A stretch of DNA of 64,000 nucleotides, taken from NCBI GenBank assembly GCA_041398965.1, contig JAWKTT010000012.1, positions 62,001 through 126,000 of the forward strand, written 5' to 3'. The position numbers and the translations under genes are program-made. The stretch comes from JAWKTT01 sp041398965 (GTDB lineage Bacteria; Planctomycetota; Planctomycetia; Planctomycetales; Planctomycetaceae). Below the pieces are notes generated by a model. It saw only the letters and a list, made by a program, of their open reading frames with translations. It was not told the DNA's origin and did not search any database. This document shows, piece after piece, positions 10,996-20,828 of this stretch. Position 1 is the stretch's first letter. Every line of letters starts with the position of its first letter.

Positions 10996-11050
10996 AGACT
11001 CTGGGGAGTCGCAATTGCGATGTTTCAAGTCGGACGATAGGTGTGAAGCA

Positions 11051-11650
11051 ATGTCGAGCGTCCCTGTCACGAAGTTGTCGCCGGAAGAGTACCTGCGGCG
11101 CGAACGATTGGCCGAGTTTAAGAGCGAGTTCTATCGTGGCGAAACCTTCGCCACGACCGGGGCGAGTCGCCGTCATAATCTCGTTGCCGGAAACATCTAT
11201 GCGGCAGTTCACACACAACTGCGAGATGGCGACTGCGAGGCTTATGGCAGCGATATGCGGGTCCATATCGCCGCGACCGGCCTCTATACTTATCCCGACA
11301 TTACGATTGCCTGCGGTCAACCAAAGTTCGTCGACGGGGTTTTGGATACTCTGCTGAATCCCAAGGTGCTGTTCGAGGTGCTCTCCGACTCGACCGAGAA
11401 ATACGACCGCGGGGTCAAATCGGGACACTATCGACAGATTGAATCACTCCAAGAGTACGTCCTCGTCTCCCAGAACGAACCCCGTGTCGAAGTCTACGAA
11501 CGCCGCGACGCCGGGACTTGGCTGCTCAAAGAGGCGACGAAACTCGGGGAGTCCATCACCATCGAATCCCTCGGCGTCACCCTACCACTCGAAGAAGTCT
11601 ACCGCCGTGTGACGTTTGCCGAGCCAGCGAACGATCCCACTCCCCAGTGA
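11051..11650 (+). CDS. Uma2-family (DUF820) putative endonuclease
   Basis: The 199-residue protein starts at ATG 11051 (MSSVPVTKLSPEEYL). The PD-(D/E)XK-like Uma2 fold is indicated by FYRGETFATTGASRRHNLVAG, then GSDMRVHI, YPDITIACG and PKVLFEVLSDSTEKYDRGVK, with the acidic and Lys residues expected of a nuclease core. The family is common and multicopy in cyanobacteria and planctomycetes, and its biological role is not settled. It has its own upstream terminator, so it is probably monocistronic. Confidence 0.88.
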   Translation: MSSVPVTKLSPEEYLRRERLAEFKSEFYRGETFATTGASRRHNLVAGNIYAAVHTQLRDGDCEAYGSDMRVHIAATGLYTYPDITIACGQPKFVDGVLDTLLNPKVLFEVLSDSTEKYDRGVKSGHYRQIESLQEYVLVSQNEPRVEVYERRDAGTWLLKEATKLGESITIESLGVTLPLEEVYRRVTFAEPANDPTPQ

Positions 11651-11764
11651 CCCCCGTTCTTCCATCGAGAGACGCTCCCGTTGCCCAGCGATTGAATCTT
11701 CCTGGGGGAACCACCAGACTATGCTGGGCTCCTCGTTTGATTCTCACGCTACCAAGGGAACGCT

Positions 11765-14700
11765 ATGAACGGCACGCGATTGATCATCGGCCTCTTGTTC
11801 GCTTTGACCATCGCGACGTCGCAAGCGTTCGCCCAGGGGTTGGAGGTGCCGCGGCGGCATGATCGACCGCCGGGGCCGCCGATCACCGCGGCAGAGGCAG
11901 CTGCGAAGATGACGGTTCCGGAGGGGTTCTCCGTCGAAGTGGTTGCCTGTGAGCCGGATGTTGTGAACCCGGTTGCCATGTTCATCGACGAGAAAGGTCG
12001 CTTCTGGATTACCGAGAGCTTCGAGTATCCGCGCCGCGAACCGGGCAAGGGTCGCGATCGGATTAAGGTGCTCGAAGACACCGACGGCGATGGACGTGTC
12101 GACAAAACGACGATCTTTGCGGAGGGATTGAATATCCCCTCCGGCATCGCTGTCGGACACGGCGGGGTGTGGGTCGCGAACTCGCCCGATATCCTCTTTC
12201 TGCAAGACACCGACGGCGACCTCAAAGCAGACAAGACAGAAGTCGTCGTCACCGGCTTCGGACGGACCGATACGCACGAACTTCCTAATAGTTTCACCTG
12301 GGGCCCCGATGGCTGGCTGTATGGGCTCAACGGCGTCTTTAACTATTGCGATGTTAAGTACAGTAAAACGAATCCAAACTACAAAGAAGATCACCCCGGT
12401 TGGAAGTTCACCTGTGCGATGTTCCGCATTCATCCGAAGACGCGGGAGTTTCAAATCTTCGCCGAGGGAACCAGTAACCCGTGGGGCATCGCATTTAATA
12501 ATGAAGGAGACGCCTTTATCTCGGCCTGTGTGATCGATCACCTCTGGCACATTGTCGAGACTGGCTATTACATTCGACAAGGTGGCCCGTACCCACCGCA
12601 CACATGGCCGATGCGATCCATCGTCGATCACCATCACCAGAAGGCCGCTTATTGTGGCATTACATGGTTTGATAGTGATGCCTATCCCGAAGAGTACCGT
12701 AAGGTCCTCTACATGGGGAACATTCACGGAGGCTGTATTAATGCCGATGTGGTGGAACGTGCTGGCAGTACCTACAAAGGGAAACCACATCCCGGCTTCA
12801 CCCCGAAGTCCGGCGCCTGGGACAAAGATGAATTCGGGATCATCCGTAAAACCGGCGACGAAAAGTCGCCGAAGTTAGCCGACCTCCTCACCGCCAACGA
12901 TCCGTGGTTTATGCCCGTCGTCCAAACCACCGGCCCCGACGGCTGCCTGTATATCTTGGACTGGTACGACCGCTACCACTGCTATCAAGACGCCAACGCC
13001 GACCCCGCCGGCATCGAAAGAGAACGCGGCCGGCTGTATCGAGTAAGATACAAAGAGACACCACACACCAAGCCGGTCGACTTAGCTCAGCAGACGGATG
13101 ATGAATTAATCACGCTGCTGGGTGATGCGAATATCTACAATCGAAACACGGCTCAGCGTTTACTCACTGAACGAGCCGATGCGACGCTATTAGCTAAGCT
13201 GGATGCACTCCTGTTTAAGCGCGTGGATACAAACGACGGTGACCAGTGGTCGCGGCAGGATGTTGATCCGACGCAGCAGATGCACGCCCTCTGGACCCGC
13301 ACGAGTCTGGGCGAGCCGGATGACGAGTTCATGAAAAAGCTCGCCTGCTCTTACCGCAACCCTTCATTCGTCGCGTGGTACTACCGGATTGCTGGTGACA
13401 GTTGGAGAAATCTGGCCGCTGAGGCGTGGCACCAGAAGCTGAAGTCGTTCGAAGTCAGGGACGCAAATCGCAGCGAGTCGCGTAACGCCTATATCGCCGC
13501 GTGTGGCAAGCGAGCTTCCGCTGCTCAGCGAATCGGTAATTGCTGGATGACCTCCAAAGACGACCTGTTCGGCAAGCAGCTTGTCTGGGAGAACATGAAA
13601 GATGCGCTCGTCGAAGCGCCCGAAGCGTGGGTCTCGATGCTGATTCGAGAAGAGGATGAAGAGGTCGTACTGACCGACCGGTTTGAGGAAATCATCCCGC
13701 GATCGCTGGCGGTGATGACAGGGGCCAGCAGCGTCGACGGCAAGCATATCGGCAGTGTACTCGGCTTAGTGATCCAGTCAAAAGCGGTCTCGGAACCAGT
13801 CAAGATTCAATGCCTATCTGTCGTCTCCGAAGCAATACGGCAACGCAGCCTCTCGCCAGAACGGATGGCTGCGATGCGAGTCAGTCTGAACGGTCCCCTC
13901 GTCGACTTCGATCGTATGGAGGCGTACCGTGTCGACGAGCAGAAACTCGCCCACTCGGCACTGTATGGCCCACTGAACATTCTGCGGTCGCAGTGGGGAG
14001 ACACCACTGCGGCGAAGGCGTTGCAGACAATGTATTACGATAGCAAGCTCAACCGTGATCAAAGGATCGCTGCACTCCAAACACTAATTTCAGCTGGAGA
14101 GAATCAGACGGTCCTGAATGCTATTAGCGATACCATTAACGAACCGAAAGCGGGACCGGCATTTCGGATTGGGGTGATTGAATCGCTCGGGGCCATTAAG
14201 GATGAGGCGACTGGCAAACAGATTGCGATGCTCCTTGTCGACAACCTCCCCAGATTTGAAGCCGAGGTGCAGCCGAAGGCGATTGAAGTTCTGACGCAGC
14301 GGTCTGCGTGGAGCAAGCCGCTGTTGGGAGCCATCAAAGCGAAGAAGGTCGATAAGGACGTCCTCAATCTGAACCAACTGCGACGGCTCTCCACGTTCAA
14401 GGATGACGCAGTACAGGGATTGGTTGCGGAACTGTATGGGGCCATTCGTGAGGGACGGGCGGAGAATCGCGAACAGGTCTTCTACAAGATGCGCGACTTC
14501 CTCAAGGGAACGCCGGGCGATCCGTTGCAGGGGGAAGCGATCTTTAAGAAGGTCTGCGGGCAGTGTCATAAACTGCATGGCGAAGGGGCCGAGGTGGGGC
14601 CAGACATCACCCGCAACGGTCGCAATAACTGGGACCAGCTGCTCTGGAATGTCTTCGACCCCTCCCAAGTCATCGGCCCCGGCTATCAGGCGAGAATCCT

Positions 14701-14977
14701 CGTCACCACCGACGGCCGCACCCTCACCGGCCTCCCGATTGAAGAGAGCGATCAACGTGTCATCCTCAAGATTCAAGGGGGCAAACAAGAAACCATCCCC
14801 CGCGATCAGATCGAAATCTACAAAGTCAGCGAACTCTCGATGATGCCCGAAGACTTGGAAAAACAATTAAAACCCCAGGAACTCGCCGACCTCATGAGCT
14901 ACCTGGCCTTCGACAAAAAACCAACCGACCCCAAATCCAAACTCCTCCCCGGCGCCCCGGAACCAAAGCGAAGGTAA
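11765..14977 (+). CDS. PVC-type membrane-bound dehydrogenase with C-terminal cytochrome c domain
   Basis: This 1070-residue exported protein has a signal peptide (residues 1-23, cleavage near AFAQG). An N-terminal beta-propeller dehydrogenase-like domain covers about 45-430, with repeated DTDGDGRVDKT / DTDGDLKADKT motifs that look Ca2+-binding and a DGCLYILDWYDRYH block. A helical HEAT-like middle region leads to a C-terminal heme domain with CGQCH at residues 931-935 and a downstream tail typical of these proteins (YQARILVTTDGRTLTG). These fusions are hallmark proteins of Planctomycetes. The substrate is unknown; sugar or alcohol oxidation in the periplasm is inferred from the fold. Confidence 0.93.
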   Translation: MNGTRLIIGLLFALTIATSQAFAQGLEVPRRHDRPPGPPITAAEAAAKMTVPEGFSVEVVACEPDVVNPVAMFIDEKGRFWITESFEYPRREPGKGRDRIKVLEDTDGDGRVDKTTIFAEGLNIPSGIAVGHGGVWVANSPDILFLQDTDGDLKADKTEVVVTGFGRTDTHELPNSFTWGPDGWLYGLNGVFNYCDVKYSKTNPNYKEDHPGWKFTCAMFRIHPKTREFQIFAEGTSNPWGIAFNNEGDAFISACVIDHLWHIVETGYYIRQGGPYPPHTWPMRSIVDHHHQKAAYCGITWFDSDAYPEEYRKVLYMGNIHGGCINADVVERAGSTYKGKPHPGFTPKSGAWDKDEFGIIRKTGDEKSPKLADLLTANDPWFMPVVQTTGPDGCLYILDWYDRYHCYQDANADPAGIERERGRLYRVRYKETPHTKPVDLAQQTDDELITLLGDANIYNRNTAQRLLTERADATLLAKLDALLFKRVDTNDGDQWSRQDVDPTQQMHALWTRTSLGEPDDEFMKKLACSYRNPSFVAWYYRIAGDSWRNLAAEAWHQKLKSFEVRDANRSESRNAYIAACGKRASAAQRIGNCWMTSKDDLFGKQLVWENMKDALVEAPEAWVSMLIREEDEEVVLTDRFEEIIPRSLAVMTGASSVDGKHIGSVLGLVIQSKAVSEPVKIQCLSVVSEAIRQRSLSPERMAAMRVSLNGPLVDFDRMEAYRVDEQKLAHSALYGPLNILRSQWGDTTAAKALQTMYYDSKLNRDQRIAALQTLISAGENQTVLNAISDTINEPKAGPAFRIGVIESLGAIKDEATGKQIAMLLVDNLPRFEAEVQPKAIEVLTQRSAWSKPLLGAIKAKKVDKDVLNLNQLRRLSTFKDDAVQGLVAELYGAIREGRAENREQVFYKMRDFLKGTPGDPLQGEAIFKKVCGQCHKLHGEGAEVGPDITRNGRNNWDQLLWNVFDPSQVIGPGYQARILVTTDGRTLTGLPIEESDQRVILKIQGGKQETIPRDQIEIYKVSELSMMPEDLEKQLKPQELADLMSYLAFDKKPTDPKSKLLPGAPEPKRR

Positions 14978-15069
14978 GTGCTCGCAAAAAAGTTGGAAAC
15001 TTTTTGATCTACTGTCATTCAGAATTCGTACAATGTGGGAGACCAATTCACTCAAAGATCGAGGCGACG

Positions 15070-15798
15070 ATGACAGAGCGACCGACAAAAGCGGAACTTG
15101 AGACATTGAGCCGTGCGGCTTGTGTTGCGTATGCAGTCCGGGCGGCCCGGCGGGTACAGCCGTTGACTCGGCGACCGGAGGTCGCCGAGCAGGCACTTGC
15201 GTTGACTGAGAAGTGGCTTTCCGGCGGAAACGTGTCGCGTGATGAGTTAAGAGCCTCCGCCTCCTCCTCCGCCTCCTCCTCCGCCGCCGCTTACGCCGCC
15301 GCCGCCGCCGCCGACGACGCCGCCGCCACCGCCTCCGCGGCCTCCGCCTACGACTGGTTCGCCTCCGCCGCCGACGCATTCGCCTACGCTTCGCTGCTGC
15401 GTCGGGATTTTGAAGTTCTAGCAAGAGTCCAGGAAGTTACAATCCCGTTCGATCCGACCGACAAGGGGCCGCTGGGGCCGCTTTGGGATGGGTCGCCGCC
15501 GGAGTGGTTTGTTGAAGCTTGGAAGAAGGTTGCTTCGAAGTTCGAGACTCTCCCTTGGTCGGCTCCCCAACTCGACGAATCGCCGCCGCCGAAGTTGTCC
15601 CTTAGTCCCGGAGATCGCCCGGAACTCCAGCTGAAGCTGACGGTCCCTGACGATGCCTCCGATGAAGAGATTCTGGAAGCGATTCGGGAGTACTCGACCA
15701 ACGTCGACCTGCTGTATCGCAGCCTCGGCGGAAGGGGGCTTCAGTTCAAACCGGTGACGATTATGGACCCAGCGTTGGTGGAGGTGCCCCATGGCTAG
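15070..15798 (+). CDS. Ala-rich hypothetical protein with codon-repeat tract
   Basis: The 242-residue product starts at ATG 15070 behind GAGG. The helical N-terminus (LSRAACVAYAVRAARRV, then EQALALTEKWLSGGNVSRDEL) runs into an almost pure Ala/Ser tract (about residues 60-105) encoded by GCC/TCC repeats. The C-terminal half is a separate polar domain (LKLTVPDDASDEEILEAIRE). The N-terminal architecture resembles Ala-rich helical proteins that act as immunity proteins elsewhere, but that is only a resemblance. It overlaps the next gene by 8 nt. Function unknown. Confidence 0.7.
   Translation: MTERPTKAELETLSRAACVAYAVRAARRVQPLTRRPEVAEQALALTEKWLSGGNVSRDELRASASSSASSSAAAYAAAAAADDAAATASAASAYDWFASAADAFAYASLLRRDFEVLARVQEVTIPFDPTDKGPLGPLWDGSPPEWFVEAWKKVASKFETLPWSAPQLDESPPPKLSLSPGDRPELQLKLTVPDDASDEEILEAIREYSTNVDLLYRSLGGRGLQFKPVTIMDPALVEVPHG
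15250..15375 (+). repeat. Trinucleotide GCC/TCC repeat tract inside a gene
   Basis: About 125 bases consist mostly of tandem GCC and TCC codons with a few interruptions (TAC, GAC, ACC). They encode the Ala/Ser tract of the surrounding gene. The tract is prone to replication slippage and its copy number may vary between strains. Confidence 0.8.
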
Positions 15799-16249
15799 AA
15801 CCATCACCATCACCGCATCCGCAGAGTTCCCAGAAGACGATCCCCGTCTGATGGAGTTGTTGCAAGAGCGACTCCGGAAGACGATCGCAGACGTGCATGC
15901 CGAGTTAGGTCTTGCCGGAAAAACGACAGACGACGACGCTGCGAAACCGCAGGAAGTCAATGACGAACTCGAGATCGCGGCGACAGAAGTTGCTGAAGAG
16001 TCTGCGTCGCGGAACAAGGCAGCACTCGCCGGGGAGCCATTAGACGACACGTCGGACCCAAGCCTGCAAGCATTCCTCGCGGCTCGAGAGTGTGAACCAG
16101 ACGACCGACTCTGCCGACTCCGGCAGCAGGCAATCTGTGAAGAGGCGATTAAGGAACAAGTCAAAAACACAGTGAGACGCGGATGGAACTGGGCCACCAC
16201 CCTCAACGCCGTCGCCGACATGTTGACGAAGCTCATGGGTATGTTTTAA
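15791..16249 (+). CDS. Hypothetical protein coupled to the Ala-rich protein
   Basis: The 152-residue product begins MARTITITASAEFPEDDPRL. Its start codon lies inside the last codons of the upstream gene (8-nt overlap), which indicates translational coupling. The middle is acidic and Ala/Glu-rich (about 45-75). Three Cys and several charged residues follow (AARECEPDDRLCRLRQQAIC), then an amphipathic helical C-terminus ending in LTKLMGMF. No signal peptide and no domain I recognise. Confidence 0.7.
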   Translation: MARTITITASAEFPEDDPRLMELLQERLRKTIADVHAELGLAGKTTDDDAAKPQEVNDELEIAATEVAEESASRNKAALAGEPLDDTSDPSLQAFLAARECEPDDRLCRLRQQAICEEAIKEQVKNTVRRGWNWATTLNAVADMLTKLMGMF

Positions 16250-16858
16250 TCGACGATCAGCGATGGCAACAAGCAGCAGTGACGCACTCTCGTTGACAGG
16301 CATCGACCGTTGTATGTTCTGTGGCATCAGAACGTCACTCTGATTGGGTTCCACTGTACTTCACTTTGGCCGCCGGGGTACTCGGTCCCCCCGTGTCCTC
16401 CCCTCAAGGATGAGACGATGAACGAATAAGCAGGACAACTCACGCGGCGGTCTCGTCTTGACCTGGAGGCTTTGGCTCGGTTTGGAGTTTGGTGGGAGGC
16501 GAGGTTAGAAGCGGGAATTCCTTGCTCAAGGGGCAGCGACAAGCGGTCTAACGAACACCAAACAAGACCACGACGCGGCTTGACTCGGGTGGTCTTGAGG
16601 GGTGAATGCCCATTCGAAGTTGCGAGCGCGCTTTAGGCGGCGGACGCCGAGGTTTGTGTCGTCATTTGTGACATGCAGTCTTCTGAAGACTCCTGTTATT
16701 GGGCGTACTGGTCTTGGCTCCACACGAATCGTGGGCCAGGGAATCTCGAATTCTCGCTGTTCCGCAAAGTTCGTTGACACATTGCTGCTTCAGATTGGGT
16801 AGACCGTTTGAGTGAGTCTGCTGGTGGGGCTGTCTGAAGTTTGGTGTGGGGAGATGTG
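16250..16858. other. Gene-free stretch
   Basis: About 600 bases with only short, overlapping open frames on both strands. No tRNA, palindromic repeat or strong hairpin was found. The last 60 bases are likely to hold the promoter and GGGGAG ribosome site of the esterase gene. Confidence 0.35.
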
Positions 16859-17818
16859 ATGCAGGTTGTTCGAAGCGTGCTGATCGTTGTTGTTGCTGTC
16901 TGGGGGGTTATTCGTCTGTCGGGTGATGTCCAGGCTCAATTGTTAGGAGGGCTGAGGGCAGGGTCACATACGATGACAGTTGGCGAGCGGGAGCGGACCT
17001 ATCGTCTGTTTGTCCCTCCGCGTGCCAAGGAGCCGATCCCTTTGGTACTGGTTCTGCATGGCGGAGGAGGGGATGGTCGACAAATCGAACGACACTCGGG
17101 CTTCAACGCTTTGGCACGAACAGAAGGGTTTGCGGTTTGCTATCCCGACGCTTTCGAAGGGAACTGGAATGATGGTCGTGGCGTCGAGTTTATGACGTCG
17201 CATCAACAGCAAATTGATGACGTCGCCTTCATCCGGAAACTGGTTGACGAGATTGCCAGGAAACAGCAGATTGACCGGTCGCGATTGTTCGTCGTCGGCA
17301 TCTCGAACGGCGGATTCATGACTCATCGATTAGTGAACGATGCGTCGGACCTCTTCTGTGCAGCCGGTGTCATCGTGGGGGGTATCCCTAAACCGATCGC
17401 CAAAGACTTTCGCCCGAAACACCCGGTTTCTGTCCTCATGATGCAAGGTGAAGCGGACCCGCTGGTCCCCTATCATGGTGGTTTTGTCGCCGGAAACAGC
17501 CTGCGCCCACGCGGCGAGATCATTTCCACCGCCGACACCGTGGCCCTGTACCTGAAGGCATACAACATCACCGGTTCACCCACCATTACGGATGTTGCCG
17601 ACACCGACCCCAACGACGGCACCACAACCAAGATCACGTCGTATGCCGACCCCAAGGGAGAGGTGAGGGTCCAACTCTACACCATCAAAAACGGCGGCCA
17701 CACCTGGCCCGGCACCACCCCCTACGCCCCCGAAACCCTCATCGGAAAAACCAGCCAAGACTTCCAAGCCACGAAAACCCTCTGGACGTTCTTTCGAGCC
17801 TGTGCCCCCAGAAAGTAG
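16859..17818 (+). CDS. Secreted PHB-depolymerase-like / LpqC-type esterase
   Basis: The 319-residue protein starts at ATG 16859, six nt after GGGGAG. Its signal peptide ends near GDVQAQ (residue 27). The alpha/beta-hydrolase core shows PLVLVLHGGGGDG (oxyanion region), nucleophile S149 in GISNGG, acid D200 in GEADPLVPYHGG and H281 in NGGHTWPG. This set is typical of polyhydroxybutyrate depolymerase, feruloyl esterase and LpqC relatives. The substrate cannot be told from sequence. It is convergent with the small membrane protein gene to the right. Confidence 0.88.
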   Translation: MQVVRSVLIVVVAVWGVIRLSGDVQAQLLGGLRAGSHTMTVGERERTYRLFVPPRAKEPIPLVLVLHGGGGDGRQIERHSGFNALARTEGFAVCYPDAFEGNWNDGRGVEFMTSHQQQIDDVAFIRKLVDEIARKQQIDRSRLFVVGISNGGFMTHRLVNDASDLFCAAGVIVGGIPKPIAKDFRPKHPVSVLMMQGEADPLVPYHGGFVAGNSLRPRGEIISTADTVALYLKAYNITGSPTITDVADTDPNDGTTTKITSYADPKGEVRVQLYTIKNGGHTWPGTTPYAPETLIGKTSQDFQATKTLWTFFRACAPRK

Positions 17819-17916
17819 TGTACGTGTTCCTTGATGCCAAATGGGACGGCAAAGCAGTAAATAGCTAGAAGCTTATCGTCCTTGCGTTATTTGATAAACG
17901 ATCAGTGTCTTGTCGT

Positions 17917-18324
17917 TTACTCGCTCTCTTCAGGTGTTTCGGCTGTCCAGAACCAGACGATGGTTTGGACCGTGAGCGCTGCGATGAAAGCATATCGAAA
18001 CGATGGAAACGCACCGATTAGCTGTACCATCCGCTTCCTCCAGAACATGATCGGAATGCCGATGAGTGCATAGTTCAGTGGAAGAATGAAATGGATGATA
18101 TGGCTATACCTAAGGATGAGCCATCTCCACGTATAGGATGACACGGCGATGCCCAGTGAGATCGCAGCCATCGTTCCACCATCACCAAAGGAGACTTGAC
18201 TTCCCCAGCAGAAAATTCCAATGACCAGCACTAGGCCGACTAATCGACCGACGGCGAAGAGTCCATATTCCTTACGGAAGACGAGGAATTGTTGATACAT
18301 CTGATGTGGAAGGCTAGTAGTCAC
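17917..18324 (-). CDS. Small integral membrane protein, unknown function
   Basis: The product is about 135 residues with four hydrophobic helices (around FAVGRLVGLVLVIGIFCW, MAAISLGIAVSSYTW, FILPLNYALIGIPIMFW and YAFIAALTVQTIVWFW). The GTG at 18324 directly follows the fumC stop codon; an ATG at 18300 (MYQQFLVFRKEYG) is an alternative start. Same strand and zero spacing suggest co-transcription with fumC. The function is unknown. Confidence 0.65.
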   Translation of the reverse strand: MTTSLPHQMYQQFLVFRKEYGLFAVGRLVGLVLVIGIFCWGSQVSFGDGGTMAAISLGIAVSSYTWRWLILRYSHIIHFILPLNYALIGIPIMFWRKRMVQLIGAFPSFRYAFIAALTVQTIVWFWTAETPEESE

Positions 18325-19749
18325 TTACCCCTGGGGTTCGGTCATGCTGTAGGGGTCTAGGGCGGTGGTTAGGGTTTCGGGGGGGAGGATGGATTGTTCG
18401 GTGCAGAGTTCGCGGATGGTTTTTCCGGTTTTGAAGGCTTCTTTGGCCAGGGCGGCGGCTTTTTCGTAGCCGATGTGGGGGTTGAGGCTGGTGACCATTG
18501 AGAGGCTCTTTTCGACGCCGGCTTCGCAGGCTTCGGTGTTGGCTTCCAGGCCGAGGGCACAGTTGTCGACGAAGGCATTCGTGACGTTGGCGAGAAGGGT
18601 GATGGACTCCAGGGTTGTCTGGCCCATGACGGGCATCATGATGTTGAGTTGGAAGTTGCCGCCGGTGGCACCGCTCATGGTGATGGTGCCGTCGTTCCCG
18701 ACGACGCGGGCGGAGGCTTGCATCATGCTTTCGCACATGACGGGGTTGACCTTGCCGGGCATAATGGACGAGCCGGGTTGCAGGTCGGGGATCATCACTT
18801 CATAGAACCCGCAACGTGGGCCGCTGCCGAGCCAGCGGATGTTGTTAGAGACGTTGAAGAGTGTCGTCGCGATTGCCTTGAGCTGTCCGTGGCACTCGAC
18901 GAGTCCGTCGCGTTGAGCGTTCGCCTCGAAATGGTCGACCGCTTCGATGAAGGGGATGCCGGTGTCTGCGGCAAGGACTTTCGCGACCCGACTGCCAAAT
19001 TCGGGGTGAGTGTTGATCCCGGAGCCGACAGCGGTTCCGCCGACAGGGAGTTCGAGGACGGCATTCAATGCGCGTTCGGCTCGTTGAACCGAGAGGGTGA
19101 GTTGGCGGGCGAAGCCGCCGAACTCCTGGCCGAGGCGGAGCGGCGTGGCGTCGGCGAGGTGGGTTCGACCGATCTTGATGACCTGGTCCCACTCGGCTGC
19201 TTTTTCGGCGAGGACATTTGCGAATCGCTCGAGGGCGGGGATGAGGTTGTTGCGGATGCTTGAGGCGACAGCCACGTGAATCGCGGTGGGAAAGGTGTCG
19301 TTCGTCGACTGTCCCATATTGACGTGATCGTTGGGATGGATCGCTTTGGCAGTGGTGAAGCGGTCGCCACCGGTCATCTCGATGGCTCGGTTCGAGATCA
19401 CCTCGTTGCAGTTCATGTTGCTCGAGGTTCCTGATCCTGTCTGGAAGACATCGATCGGGAACTGGTCGTCGTACTTTCCGTCGGCCACTTCGCGGGCCGC
19501 ATCGAGCATGGCTTGTACCTGGGAGTCGGTCAGTCGATTCTTACCACTGTTGGTGAGTTTTCCGAGGTCACGATTGGCAACACCGCAGGCATATTTGACG
19601 AGTCCCATCGCGTGGATGAGGTCGTTGTGGAGTGGCCAGCCAGAGACGGGGAAGTTCTCGACGGCTCGCTGTGTTTGTGCGCCGTAGTAAGCCTGTGCGG
19701 GGACCTGAACGTCCCCCATCGAGTCGTGTTCGGTCCGAAAATCCGCCAT
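18325..19749 (-). CDS. fumC: Class II fumarate hydratase
   Basis: This 474-residue enzyme interconverts fumarate and L-malate in the TCA cycle; class II enzymes are iron-free tetramers. The family signature GSSIMPGKVN is at about residues 325-334. Other conserved blocks are FQTGSGTSSNMNCNEV, HPNDHVNMGQSTNDTFP (substrate site), GRTHLADATPLRLGQEF and VGGTAVGSGINTHPEF. The length and the start (MADFRTEHDSMGDVQVP) match FumC rather than argininosuccinate lyase or aspartase. Confidence 0.96.
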   Translation of the reverse strand: MADFRTEHDSMGDVQVPAQAYYGAQTQRAVENFPVSGWPLHNDLIHAMGLVKYACGVANRDLGKLTNSGKNRLTDSQVQAMLDAAREVADGKYDDQFPIDVFQTGSGTSSNMNCNEVISNRAIEMTGGDRFTTAKAIHPNDHVNMGQSTNDTFPTAIHVAVASSIRNNLIPALERFANVLAEKAAEWDQVIKIGRTHLADATPLRLGQEFGGFARQLTLSVQRAERALNAVLELPVGGTAVGSGINTHPEFGSRVAKVLAADTGIPFIEAVDHFEANAQRDGLVECHGQLKAIATTLFNVSNNIRWLGSGPRCGFYEVMIPDLQPGSSIMPGKVNPVMCESMMQASARVVGNDGTITMSGATGGNFQLNIMMPVMGQTTLESITLLANVTNAFVDNCALGLEANTEACEAGVEKSLSMVTSLNPHIGYEKAAALAKEAFKTGKTIRELCTEQSILPPETLTTALDPYSMTEPQG

Positions 19750-19935
19750 GTCTATCCCCTGAGCCGTAGAAGGTGCAGTGCTTTGGAAAAACTGTGAACA
19801 TCAGGGGGCATCATTGCGAATGCTTGTGGGGTGTTCCAGTCTGGGGGAGATGATCCTCAGGAGTTGGAGTGTGTGGCTCACGTATTGAGAAGGAGTCGCG
19901 AGGTCGTGGGGAGGTCTCCCCCTGTGGAAAAACGA

Positions 19936-19974
19936 AGCAGCCGCCTGAAAACCGATCGTTTTCAGGCGGCTGCT
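19936..19974 (-). terminator. Strong intrinsic terminator
   Basis: A perfect 16-bp inverted repeat (AGCAGCCGCCTGAAAA and complement) surrounds a 7-nt loop. On the minus strand it is followed by TCGTTTTTCC. It lies about 65 nt after the stop of the Cys/Gly-rich lipoprotein gene and separates it from fumC. Confidence 0.85.
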
Positions 19975-20039
19975 GGTCGCATCAGGAGATGATTACGTAG
20001 TCAGAGTGATGGTGTTGTTGAGAGGCTGGGAAGGATCGG

Positions 20040-20828
20040 TTAGAAGCCGCCGAAGCCGCCGCCACCCCCGCCGAATCCGCCCCCTCCACCGAAGCCGCCG
20101 CCACCGAAGCCGCCGTTGTTGTTTCCGCCGTTTCGGTTGTTGTTTCCGCCACCGATGTGCTGGTAGTAGACCTGTTCGGCTTTGATCCCTGTGTAGCCTG
20201 GTCCATACGGGGTGGCGACGACGGTGCGTTGGTCGGCATCAACGTTTCCGAAGTCGCTGAGGATGCGAACGATGACCTGTCGACGGAGAGCGTCGATTTC
20301 TGGGTCGGCATTGTTTTCGGTTCTTTCGATGACGACAGGGAAGGGGTTCGACTTCATCCGGGCGGCTATTTCCCAGACATGGTCTTTCCCATCGGGGGTC
20401 AGTCGAGCGGTTTGTCCGACGAAGTCGTTCAGGTTGATGATGAAGTCGACTGCTTCGGCATTGGTCTGCATCACTTGATAGTGTGCTCGGACCTGACTGC
20501 CCAGTGGGAGTGTCTGTGGGATCGCGTTCGAGCGTTCGTAACAGGCGGAGAAGCATCTAAGTTCGGCGTTCGTGAGTCCCGCTCTCACATTCGCGAGACA
20601 GCTACCGCCGCAGCCTGTGCCACATCCACCGCAAGGGTCGCAGCACCGACGCCCCATGAGTCGTGGGCGACAGCCGATGCCGCAAGTCGACCCGCAGGGG
20701 TCTCCACAGGGGTCGCAAGTGTTGCAGGTGTTGCAGCTTCCGTGGCATCCCAAAGACATACAGCCCGCAGTGCTCAGCACGAGGCTGAGAAGGGATGCGA
20801 GTCCCAGAAGTTGAATTCGGCGTGACAT
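20040..20828 (-). CDS. Cys-rich and Gly-rich exported lipoprotein
   Basis: The 262-residue product starts at 20828 behind GAGG. The signal peptide ends in lipobox STAGC (Cys about residue 23). Residues 28-85 are packed with Cys (CNTCNTCDPCGDPCG ... CGGCGTGCGGSC). A soluble domain (about 95-220) includes GSQVRAHYQVMQTNAEAVDF and FPVVIERTENNADPEIDALR. This repeated-arginine, OmpA- or CpaD-like pattern is an inference, not a firm match. The C-terminus is a GGGFGGGG tail. It lies downstream of the secretin-like gene, suggesting a shared envelope role, and ends at a strong terminator. Confidence 0.75.
   Translation of the reverse strand: MSRRIQLLGLASLLSLVLSTAGCMSLGCHGSCNTCNTCDPCGDPCGSTCGIGCRPRLMGRRCCDPCGGCGTGCGGSCLANVRAGLTNAELRCFSACYERSNAIPQTLPLGSQVRAHYQVMQTNAEAVDFIINLNDFVGQTARLTPDGKDHVWEIAARMKSNPFPVVIERTENNADPEIDALRRQVIVRILSDFGNVDADQRTVVATPYGPGYTGIKAEQVYYQHIGGGNNNRNGGNNNGGFGGGGFGGGGGFGGGGGGFGGF

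Noticed and set aside
14867..15424. Arg-rich 185-residue reading frame on the minus strand
   Set aside because: It is the antisense of the GCC/TCC repeat tract; the Arg run is a consequence of the codon repeat.
16526..16780. 84-residue minus-strand frame in the 16.3-16.9 kb gap
   Set aside because: Composition and start region do not support it; no partner gene or motif.
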